Shown piece by piece: positions 23,205-33,363 of a DNA stretch of 64,000 nucleotides. Both the position numbers and the translations under genes were made by a program. The notes under the pieces were generated by a model. The model made no database searches, was not told the DNA's origin, and saw only the letters and a program-made list of their open reading frames with translations. Source of the DNA: Spongilla lacustris (Eukaryota; Porifera; Demospongiae; Spongillida; Spongillidae); contig OX442415.1 in assembly GCA_949361645.1 (NCBI GenBank), forward strand, positions 7,963,573 to 8,027,572, in the 5' to 3' direction. Position 1 is the stretch's first letter; each line of letters opens with the position of its first letter.

Positions 23205-23639
23205 CGATTACACCATATGTTAGAGGGGTTTTTAGGGGTGGGTGGGAGGGCTGGTCGTGTGGGGACTGAGAGTGCTATTGAGTAGGGGATGGCCTGGGCC
23301 TCTGATACAACTTGCAGTAGAGGAGGATAGGTAGTGGGAGATAGGGCCATGGGGGTGAATGGGGCATGTGTTAATCCAGTTCATGGCTCCCCTAATATAG
23401 TGGGGGGTGCCAATTCCTATCGCAGTGTGAGAGCTGCATTATTGTGGGGACCCCCAATGACCCTGTAGGATTTTTTAGCACCTGATTGCTCCCTTGCTGC
23501 CAGTCTGATAACTCCACCTGCAATTGCTCCATGCACTGGTGCTAACTGTCTGGACATGTAGTGTGGGGCTATTAAGTTAACTTGCATTAATGGTTCTGTC
23601 CACTTGCAGTGAGGGAGTTGACCTGATTGGACCCTGGGC
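23205..23639. other. Segment private to the right arm
   Basis: Left-arm homology jumps directly from the inner block to the 48-bp array, so these 430 bp are an insertion in the right arm or a loss from the left. G-rich, without a gene. Confidence 0.5.
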
Positions 23640-24425
23640 CATTACAGGGTGTAAATGGGACCAATGCATTGACCCCACAACAGACACACATACATGTACA
23701 TGTACAGAGTGTAAATAGGACCATGGATTTGATCCTAAAACAGACACAAGTACAGGGTGTAAATGGGACCATGGATTTGACCCACAACAGACAGAAGTAC
23801 AGGGTGTAAATAGGACCAATGAACTGACCCCACAACAGACAAAAGTACAGGGTGTAAATGGGACCAATGAATTGACCCCACAACAGACAAAAGTACAGTG
23901 TGTAAATGGGATCATGGATTTGATCACAAGTACAGGGTGTACATCAGATCATTGACCCCACAACAGACAAAAGTACAGGGTGTAAATGGGACCAATGAAT
24001 TGACCCCACAACAGACAAAAGTACAGGGTGTAAATGGGACCAATGAATTGACCCCACAACAGACAAAAGTACAGGGTATAAATGGGACCAATGAATTGAC
24101 CCCACAACAGAAAAAGTACAGGGTGTAAATGGGACCAATGAATTTACCCCACAACAGACAAAAGTACATGCAGGGTGTAAATGGGAGCATGGATTTGATC
24201 TCACAACAGACACAGCTTTAGGGTGTAAATGGAACCATAGATTTGACCCTAAAACAGACTCAAGTACAGGGTGTAAATGGGATCATGCATTTGACCCGAC
24301 AATAGATACACCTACAGTGTGTAAATGGGACTATGGATTTGACCCCAAAATACACACATACAGGATGTAAATGGGACCATGGATTTGATCCCACAGCAGA
24401 CACATATACAGGGTGTAAATGGGAC
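23640..24425 (-). repeat. 48-bp minisatellite (right arm)
   Basis: Inverted counterpart of 21300-21715, with more copies (about 16). Confidence 0.9.
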
Positions 24426-24509
24426 CACCATCGTCACTAGTCTCACACCCAGACCTAGATTTTCACAGCATCAGATGGATTACATCACCACTACGTGAAA
24501 AGTAAAAAT

Positions 24510-25345
24510 CCCTTAACGACACAGATGTATGGTGTACAGGTAACCCCTTGATGACACAGATGTATGGTGTGCAGAGGTAACCCCTTAACGACACCGATGT
24601 ACAGTGTACAGGTGACCCCTTAACAACACATACATAAGGTATACAGAGTTAACCCCTTAACGACACAGATGTATGGTGTACACTGTACACTGTACAGGTG
24701 ATACCATAACAACCCATACATGTACATAAGGTGTGCAGAGGTAACACCTTAACGACACAGGTGTATGGTGTACAGGTAACCCCTTGATGACACAGATGTA
24801 TGGAGTACAGGTGACCCCTTAACAACACATACATAAGGTATACAGAGTTAACCCCTTAACGACACAGATGTATGGTGTACACTGTACACTGTACAGGTAA
24901 CAACCCATACATATACATAAGGTGTGCAGAGGTAACACCTTAACGACACAGATGTATGGTGTACAGGTAACCCCTTGATGAAACAGATTAATGGGGTACA
25001 CACAAGAGGTAACCCCTTAACAACACAGATGTATGGTGTTCAGGTAACCCCTTGATGACACAGATGTATGGTGTACAGGTGATACCTTAATAACACATAC
25101 ACAAAGTGTACAGAGGTAAAAACCCTTTAACGATACAGATGTATGGTGTACAGGTAACCCCTTGATGACACAGATGTATGGTGTACAGGTGATACTGTAA
25201 TAACACATACACAAAGTGTACAGAGGTAAAAACCCTTTAACGATACAGATGTATGGTGTACAGGTAATCCCTTGATGACACAGATGTATGGTATACAGAG
25301 TTAACCCCTTAACGACACAGATGTATGGTGTACACTGCAGAGGTG
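24510..25345 (-). repeat. 35-bp minisatellite (right arm)
   Basis: Inverted counterpart of 20400-21210, more degenerate and organised in longer composite units (for example 25060-25150 recurs at 25170-25265). Confidence 0.9.
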
Positions 25346-25379
25346 ACCTTAAACTACATAAAAAGCATGCATCTCACAA

Positions 25380-26732
25380 TATGGTTCCTTTGTCATGAAC
25401 CATTATTGGTCTTGTTGTGAGTATACAGTGCGGCTGGGGTGCCGTACGTCTTGCCACACACCGAACTGGAAAATGGCCTGTCAATTTCAGATATTAGCGT
25501 ATGCCTCGCGGCTTGTGCTTGGCTGGACCCTGGCTTCTTTTGTCAACGCTGGAATCTGTGTTCATCACCTGGAACAGCAGGCTGCTTGTGAGTGTTCTTT
25601 TTGTGCAGGGACAGGGCCTGGCTACTGGCATACTTGTTGCGACATACATGTACAGTGCATTGGTAGGCAAGGATTAGTTCAGACCTGGGTCTGCATTTCC
25701 TCCTGCCAGAAACAGTGTCAGCTATTACCTTCACCTTGCAATTCACTGTGAGTGTCATCTGCAGACTGTAAGTAAGTGAGGAAGGTCTTGGTTTGTCATT
25801 TTCTGCTACTGCATGGGATGAAGCATTACCGCATGGATATATAGGAAGAGTTGGCCTCTAAGCTTTGTGAAGGCTTTGGACAACACCTTGTCCCTTTTCT
25901 TGGGGTCACGACCGTATTCCCTCACCTTCTCGTACAGGTACAGTGACCGCATCAGGGACAATCCACTGGGGGTAATAACAGGTGGCATCACTTGGCTCTG
26001 ATAAGCCTCCTGTATGTCCTTTATGGCCACTCCAGCCCTCAGCATGCTCATCTCGGTGGGGTTTGTGTCCGATGGCAAGGTCTCCATCCTCATGACACCA
26101 GGGTGGTCTTGATCAAACTCAAATGTGTGGTAGTGTCTTAGGCCAACCAGAGGACCAAACCACTGGCTCAAGAAGGCATTCCAGTCCTGGTACAGCTGTG
26201 ACACACAAGTGACATCCTGGCCACACTGCCGGACACAGTCAGCTAGGTTCTGCTGTAAGTCCATTGGGATGTGTGGCTTCCCTTGATTGAAATTGTGGGG
26301 GCTGCCAACTCCATTTGCAGCGAGAGGGATAGCAGTGTTTCCACTGGTATACCATTGTGGAGGCTGACCCCACTGGTTAGTTTGTGGCTCGTGTGTAGGG
26401 TCTGATATGGGTAGGTGGTTCCATAGGTAGTGCGGGTTGGTGGCGTCTGCTGCTGGTTATGCGGGGCTGCTGTCTGGACTTGCAATGCAGTGAGGCATAT
26501 GTGGGGGTGGGGCTGGTGTCCATCCGCAGCTGTGGGAATCAGGGTCTGGGTACGAGACTAGGGCTGCTGGCTCTTAGTCATTTAGGGGCTGCTCACTCCC
26601 TACAACCACCATCGTCAGTCGTCGTCAGTAGTATAACCACCGTCACTACCGTTCTCAATCTCCCCACCTCGCTCGAACTCGTCCGCCGATTGAAACTCTT
26701 GCGAGCGTGTTGTCTTCAGTGGACGTCGCCAT
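25380..26732 (-). pseudogene. Gutted inverted copy of the DUF7869-like gene
   Basis: Reading on the minus strand, the equivalent ATG is at 26732-26730, followed by the first part of the acidic tract (to about 26620). An unrelated stretch of about 350 bp (26265-26620) has replaced the HTH and catalytic regions. Residues corresponding to about 585-710 of the intact protein follow (26264-25860), then the two-finger region (25760-25400), of which only one finger is recognisable. The frame is broken in several places and the whole catalytic core is missing, so this copy cannot encode an active enzyme. Confidence 0.8.
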
Positions 26733-26909
26733 ATCTCCGTTATCTACATAGGAGATAACGAATAACAACTGTGACAGGGACGATACATTAAATACTTACT
26801 CATCAGATCTAGCTAGCGCAGTATGGGTGTGGCTATAAGTTATCAAAGTCTCGGCCCACAGGAAGTAGTTGCATATTCATGTCTTTGATGAATGGAAGCG
26901 GGCCTCGCA

Positions 26910-27283
26910 CGTACAACGGCGCGATTCGAGCGGGAAACGTGTACCGACTTTGCGCCGCTGTATCTCCGTAACGGATGACATAAAAATTAACGAACAGAAC
27001 AAATCGATAGGTATAGGACCTCTCTACCTACAAACCGAATTTGAAGCGATTTCATTACTCCTACCTAAAGTTATGGCGGGTGTGAACCCGGTGGGGTATC
27101 GAACATTGCAATACTGGCACGGAGCAAGTGCAAGACTCCAAAATGGATTTTAAAATAGAGAAATGGTGTAGTATGAAGTGTTGAAAATAGGAAGTCGATA
27201 GCTTTTACCATTCAGAAGTTATAGCGATTCAAACATAAGGGAATTTTATAACATTTTATATATATATACGAAGGCTCATTTTG
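26910..27283 (+). repeat. Half copy of the 0.8-kb foldback family
   Basis: Closely matches the right arm of 28176-28997 (shared words GGTATAGGACCTCTCTACCT, GCAAGTGCAAGACTCCAAAA) and ends with the family terminus TGTCCC at about 27299. A second terminus in opposite orientation abuts it: 27284-27323 is a perfect palindrome centred on CCCATATATATATATGGG. Confidence 0.8.
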
Positions 27284-27323
27284 TCGTGAACTGTCCCATA
27301 TATATATATGGGACAGTTCACGA

Positions 27324-28175
27324 GAAAATTGCGCTTCGCATATATAATTATTTATGTTCCGTACGGATGCCCAACATTGCCGGTTACGTATCCGGTCGAT
27401 TGCCGGGAATCCGTATACGGAACATATATACATGCCATGCAGCAGGATGATTGAACTGTAACACTTGTTTCCGCGCGAAGCGTTCATTACAGCTTTGTTG
27501 TTAATATGATCTATAATGTATCTATATGCTGTATGTGTCACTGTGCTATATATGAATTAAAGAGGCTATGATAACATATCATTCTGTCTGCCTGTTACTA
27601 CTCATATATATGATGCTACAATCAATTCTAATAAGAAAAACTTGTTTATATTCCATAGACCAATAGCTGGTAAAATCTACTTCTGTCCTGCATTGTTAAA
27701 ATTTACTGATGACCAGTAACCATGCAAACATGAAACTGCATACATGCACTGGTGAGTTTGAGTTAGAATTGTTGGCCTATATAAGTGAAAGCTTGCGAAG
27801 AGTGGCAATTTTCAACTTATGCTGATATGCTACGTTCCTCTATAGGGATTTAGCCCAAAATCCTATGCATTTTGGAGGGACCAAAACGGTGTTACTCGAA
27901 CTCCCAGAGACCCTAGCCTACCACCAACCTTCCTCTTACCGCCATAAACAACGGGTAATCTTGCGTACAACTGAAGTGAAATCACACAATACCAGCCACA
28001 AAAAATATTGAACGGAGTAGGCCTAATTAGGGCCCAAATCTGAGTACAGATATGGTCTGATTACTCTGAAACACATACAACTACAGTATATAAAACCATC
28101 AGTCAAGACGCGCTCGATCATCACGCAGGATCCGAGACAGTGTTGCCGTGATATATCGCGAAAGGCGATATAATT
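27324..28175. other. No gene seen
   Basis: Contains a small inverted repeat around 27355-27425 (TGTTCCGTACGGAT with ATCCGTATACGGAACA). Otherwise featureless AT-rich DNA. Confidence 0.4.
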
Positions 28176-28997
28176 GGGAAAGTTTACGAGAAAAGGGACC
28201 TAGCGTGTATTATGAAAAAGTATAATAAAAATGCATTACGTTTGATTTGCTATAACTTCCGAACAGTTAACGCTACCAACTTCCTATTTTCAACACTTCA
28301 TACTGCACCATTTCTCTATGGTAAAATACATTTTGGAGTCTTGCACTTGCTCCGTGTCAGTATTGCAACGTTCGATACCCCACTGGGTTCAAACCCGCCA
28401 TAACTTTCGGTAGGAGTAATCAATTCGCTTCAAATTCGGTTTGTAGGTAGAGAGGTCCTATACCTATCGGTTTGTTCTGTTCGTTAATTTTTATGCCATC
28501 CGTTACGGAGATACAGTTGAACAAACTACGTGCACGTTTTCCCGCTTGATTCGCGCCAATGTTATAATCCCCGCCTCCCCATACATTGAGCGGAACGCAA
28601 TTTGCCCAAATCATTGGCGCGAATCGAGCGCGAAAATGGGCACGTAGTTTGTTCATCTGTATCTCCGTAATGGATGGCATAAAAATCAACGAACAGAACA
28701 AATCGATAGGTATAGGACCTCTCTACCTACAAACCGAATTTGAAGCGAATTGATTACTCCTACCGAAAGTTATGGCGGGTTTGAACCCAGTGGGGTATCG
28801 AACGTTGCAATACTGACACGGAGCAAGTGCAAGACTCCAAAATGTATTTTACCATAGAGAAATGGTGCAGTATGAAGTGTTGAAAATAGGAAGTTGGTAG
28901 CGTTAACTGTTCGGAAGTTATAGCAAATCAAACGTAATGCATTTTTATTATACTTTTTTATAATAAACGCAAGGTCCCTTTTCTCGTAAACTTTCCC
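28176..28997. mobile_element. Foldback element, 822 bp
   Basis: Near-perfect inverted repeat. The left arm runs 28176-28561 (starting GGGAAAGTTTACGAGAAAAG), the right arm 28613-28997 (ending CTCGTAAACTTTCCC), with a spacer of about 51 bp. The arms differ at few positions, so the copy is young or under gene conversion. No ORF with known motifs. Flanks carry TATCGCG repeats but no clear target duplication. A related half copy is at 26910-27299. Confidence 0.8.
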
Positions 28998-29242
28998 ATA
29001 TCACGATTAATATCGCGAAATAATCGTGTACGGACGTAAACAAAGATATAAAGAAATAAAATTTAGAAACGAGCAGAGAATAAGCATATATTTAGGTATA
29101 TCATTGAAAACAATTTACTGTTACAGTTAAACCAGTTCAGTTTTAATTTTTGCCTTTGAAAAATACATTTGCCAATGCAGTCTTTCATGCTAGATGCCAC
29201 GCCCCCACGGGCGCAACCTTTTCTTCTTAAGGAAAATACCTA

Positions 29243-29385
29243 AGCAAAAATGCACAAGTACTTGCTTGGTGGTTTAGCTATGGTAGGGACGTATGACTCA
29301 TGATTCCTCCACCACAACAATGGATCATATTTTCTGAAATTGATTCCTGCTGACAGGCTGCTTGAAAACATTTCGCAAGCTATGA
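29243..29385 (-). pseudogene. hAT transposase C-terminal fragment
   Basis: About 45 codons contain DPLLWWRNHESYVPTIAKPP and SKYLCI. This matches the C-terminal dimerisation region of hAT transposases (consensus DPL-WW...YP-LA-LA-YL-I). The expected continuation (ATS--SER-FS) is replaced by a stop. The upstream part of the longer ORF (to 29704) is not recognisable. Confidence 0.6.
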
Positions 29386-29974
29386 TATAGCTAAAAAAAA
29401 CAATTGATATTTTTGTGCCATCCAAAGCCTCCCATACCAGCAGTCCGGGACCGTATTGATTAGACGGCTCAGACCGCCCAGCCGTGATCGTGACCGTATG
29501 AAATTCACGTGATCTAACCGTATGAAATTCGTTGGCCGTCAAACATGACATTAGTATATGTGCATGTTGAAGGATAACCTCAGACTCAGAGTGTAAAATG
29601 AAGCACAGTTCTACTGGCTGACCGTCCAAGAAGCTGAGGCTCTCACATTGTTGCATTGTGACAGTTCTTTGATTCTTATTAACAATAATATGCACTAACT
29701 TCATGTATTTCCCTCAGTATATGTTGTTTTTATAGAGCAAAAATGAACTATATAATGCTTGCATAGTAAATAGTTCGAACTATTAGGGCCGGCCGCCTTT
29801 ACTGAAACTTCCATCAGTCCTGATATATGTTATATGTTGCAAACGTTTCGTAAGATGTAAGAGAACATACTTATAGACACACGTTTTAATGAAATCCCAT
29901 ACTAGTACTAAAAGTATAATATAATGCTTTTTTCCGCTTTAAAACGCTATATCTACCGTATTCTTAATCATAAA
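29386..29974. other. No feature seen
   Basis: AT-rich DNA, no convincing coding or repeat structure apart from the doubtful upstream part of the hAT ORF. Confidence 0.35.
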
Positions 29975-30401
29975 CTCAATAATGCGCTCTTCACATCAGA
30001 GTTATATCTCTGTGAATTAAATACATTGCAACATACGTTACACAACGTTTTATAAATAGTAATTTCAAGCTGTCAAAGTACGTCTAACGTCTCACCAATC
30101 AATGGCGATAATTTTCCTAAAGTGTGTGTTTTATGGTAGGAAGAAATAGTTATACCCTTCCGATTTTCAACATATGACTTATACCTCCACAATTTCGCTT
30201 GTGAGCCATGTTTTATCATACCGGAAGAAAAAAATCACCCTTTACTTTAATAATTGGATAATAAACGCGTGCCAGAATGACCTCTATCTTACCAGGATCA
30301 CTGCCAAGATCCAGGTACGAAAAACGGTAGAAAAATATTATATTTAAACCTTTGATTGTCTTCATATACGTGTAGGAACGCTCCAGGTTGTACGTGTAGT
30401 T

Positions 30402-30998
30402 ATGGGCTATGCCTACGTTGTGTGCGCAATGCAGCGACTGCTAGGGCGCTTGATAGGTATTGTCTGTACCTTATACTCGATCGCGAATACATGAAAGTTT
30501 CATTTTACACAATTTTAAAACAGAAATCCCACAGTTTCAGTTGAACGAAGATTAGAATCTCTATGTAATTCTAGAAGATTCGTGCAAAAGGAAATTGAAA
30601 ACAATATTGTGGTACTAGTGCTACTGCCGCTAGAACGCCACCTGAAAGGTACTCTTAACCTTCTCAGCACCAAAATACAGTGAAGGTTTCATTTTACCAG
30701 AAATTTGCTACTTTCAGCTGAACAAAGGTTAGAATTTGATATTGTATAATGTTAACACTATTAAAAAAGAAATCCTGCAATGCCTGTAGCAGTGGAAAGT
30801 TAAGCTAGCTTATTGTGCTTGTTTGACAGACTGCACTCACTTGATTTTTTTCTTTTTGCTTACAGGAACCCTACACAAGTAACAGCAATTCAGGGCATTG
30901 TGGAAGAAATGAAGCAGCTGAGAGATGAAATTGAAAGACACAGCAAAACAATGGTTGATAACTATGCCAAGATGACAGAGAATTTTTTTAAAAATTAA
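30402..30998 (+). CDS. Predicted small helical protein, four exons with a microexon
   Basis: Reconstructed from splice signals: exons 30402-30456 (ATG at 30402; donor GGTATT), 30541-30648 (acceptor TTTCAG; donor GGTACT), a 10-nt microexon 30718-30727 (TTTCAG before, GTTAGA after) and 30866-30998 (long pyrimidine tract, TTACAG; ends TAA). Phases agree at every junction and give about 100 residues. There is a hydrophobic first part and a charged helix near the C-terminus (GIVEEMKQLRDEIERHSK). The 55-nt first exon could extend upstream to an acceptor at 30375 in the same frame, so the true start is uncertain. I do not recognise the family. The duplicate at 59398-59898 keeps the first three exons and is cut off in the last. 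The microexon is the weakest element of the model. Confidence 0.35.
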
Positions 30999-32351
30999 CA
31001 AAGCTGTAAATGAGTAGGCTCAATCATTTCAAATTGAAACTAGTCCATTCAAGGTAAATAAACATGTCTCCCCAATATTACTATTTGACTTAAATAAATT
31101 TCAGGACGATTTAATATTACAAGTAGGTATTTTATTTGCCATACAATAAATAGAACTCCAGGTCATCTGGAAGTGAAGGTCTGTTATGTGAATTGATCAA
31201 CTTAGTGTGTATGTAATGTAATGAAATAAATTGCTAAACAGGGCCTGAGATTTCAGCGTGCAAAAGAAAAGTGAATAAAGCTGTGAGTTTCTGCCTATGA
31301 TGACTAAGTGACCTTCCAGCTGAAGAGCGTAGAAGAATAAATCTTGGGATTAAGTAATTTTTAAAAGAATATGCTACTTTGAGCAGATATGAATTTGCGT
31401 TTTTCATCCTTTCTGAGGGTTGACAGTGACCACCTTGCTCACTACAGGACTACTCTAGCCCTTTTTGGTAAGTGTACAGTCTGTGGATATTACACGTATC
31501 TTCATTTCAGTGCAAGTTTGTTACATCTACACCTACCAGCGACAAAGCAACACACAAACAATTTCGGACATGGCTGAAGGACAACTACGCCAATGGATAG
31601 CCTCGCCAGGAGGAAGTGCAAGCTGCCGTAGTTTATGAAGATGCAGCATATGATTACAGCCATGTTCGACCACTAGATCTGCTTAATGAACATGTTCATG
31701 AGGATGCACCAGCTGATTATTCTGGTGCAGAATGATACAGTGAGTATTTGGTGAACATTTTTGGTGCAAGTATTTTCAGCTATATAACTTTTTTGTATTC
31801 ACATTTCGAACATTTACTCCTTGCATTGTTTGTATCAACAAACTGATTTTCATTCATTGCAAATTGCAATCCAGCTGTATACACAACTTCTGAGAAACAT
31901 ATACACTTTGGCTTGCTCATTGGCTTCTCGGAGCAGAGGCAGCAGCATTGCTCCTTTGCACTCACTTTACAGTTGGTTATGTGGCTGGTAACATGACTAA
32001 TATGCATTGATCAACTATTATGAAACTGGCTGTTACCATACAATCTCAGCAGTCCAAAATTGGCCTGAATTACCAGTTTGTCACCAGACTACAGTCTTGA
32101 TTCAGGCTGTATACCATATCTGTACCAGGATGATGTTCACCACCAGTCTTGATTCAGACTGGTAACTGCTGGCTGTGTAAAATTTATACTCATACTAAGG
32201 TATAAACCCCCAACCATGTGGCCCAATCACGTACTAGACAACTGCTCAAAACATCAGAAATGTGTATTATACTAACAAGCACATTGAGATAATGCAATAT
32301 GTGACGTGAAAGAATGCTTTTTATTTACATTGTTCAAGAGTGTTAAGTTTC
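30999..32351. other. Intergenic DNA with coding-like fragments
   Basis: At 31533-31734 (plus) a frame with good amino-acid composition (FRTWLKDNYANG, then one in-frame TAG, then about 45 codons to TGA) may be a decayed exon. At 31810-32007 (minus) a Cys-rich frame (EQCCCLCSEK) is kept in the duplicate at 59900-60093. Neither is recognisable. Confidence 0.3.
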
Positions 32352-33332
32352 TCACACTACAGTGCATCCAACATTACTGCTAACACTCTTACTACCACCT
32401 CTATCACCAACACCAATATCTGCATCACAATTTTGTACATCTCCACTGCCATCCTCAGAAGTCATGTGATCCTGCACATCAGTTATCCCATGCTGAAAAG
32501 TGCATCAAAGCATTAGTATCAATGCATAGTGCACATGCCCTCACTTTTAGTAAAACAGCTCCAACCAAGGTTTCAAAAACCTGCAAGAGAATTATAGACA
32601 AATTATAATTCTTATTTAATAAAATGTGTATTATATCAGTACCTCATTAACATATTTTACATCATCAGTTTTTGGATTGAGTTCTCTGAAGGGCACCCCC
32701 AGACTGGAAGCCATCTGCTGTCCTCTCTCTTTACTTACAACCCTATCCCTCTTGAGAATGAAGTCCGCATCTTTTTCAATCCCCACAAGCATTGCAACAG
32801 CTTGTGTATCTGCTATAACCTAAAATTGAAATCAAAGAAGGCATTTTATACCACTATCCTTATAGCTTCACATACGTTGCCTTTTGTATGCATGATTAAT
32901 AAATTATAACGCATATCCCCTTCTCCTTCTCCTCCTCCTCCCCCATCTGCGCATCAAGTAGAAGATGCCAGATCACTATCCAGCACCCTATTAGCTAGGT
33001 GAGATAAATTGGAAGCTAAACTTTATCACTAAAAACCTTCATTGATACAAACCTCAATGCATGCATAGATCTGATCTTGCAAGTTCATGTAATGCAAAAT
33101 CATCCAAGACACTTTTTTACATGTACATGTATATCCATACAATTCAAATGCAGCAAATATCTTTACATTTAAATGTGTAACCAAAATACCTGCTTGCAAC
33201 GACGTAGAAACTCAGGTACTTGATCTAATGACCTCTGGTCTGAGACATCATATACAAACAAGATTCCCTAGAGTAAAAGTAAATGTTCATGTTAGTTATG
33301 ATGCTGAACATAATGCAGGGGCGGGTTTAGGT

Positions 33333-33363
<31 letters not shown>

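Larger units (their letters stand above)
11700..26770. mobile_element. Giant foldback (palindromic) element, about 15 kb
   Basis: Left arm 11700-22365 and right arm 22546-26770 are inverted copies around a spacer of about 180 bp (22366-22545). Going outward from the centre, matching blocks are: 22100-22365 with 22546-22810; 21716-22050 with 22860-23205; the 48-bp repeat array 21300-21715 with 23640-24425; the MITE-like block 21215-21283 with 24430-24505; the 35-bp array 20400-21210 with 24510-25345; the 3' end of the 875-codon gene with 25380-25445; and its start region (ATG at 11759) with 26732-26620. The left arm also has a 4.2-kb 24-bp satellite and about 1.8 kb of gene 3' flank that the right arm lacks. 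The outermost shared word is GTTGTTATTCGTTATC (about 11712 and 26754). A foldback transposon driven by the gene in its arm is the inference; a non-transposon palindromic amplification is the alternative. Confidence 0.7.

Noticed and set aside
28360..28400. tRNA T-arm-like GGGTTCAAACCC in the foldback element
   Set aside because: No acceptor or anticodon arm fits around it; it is probably chance.
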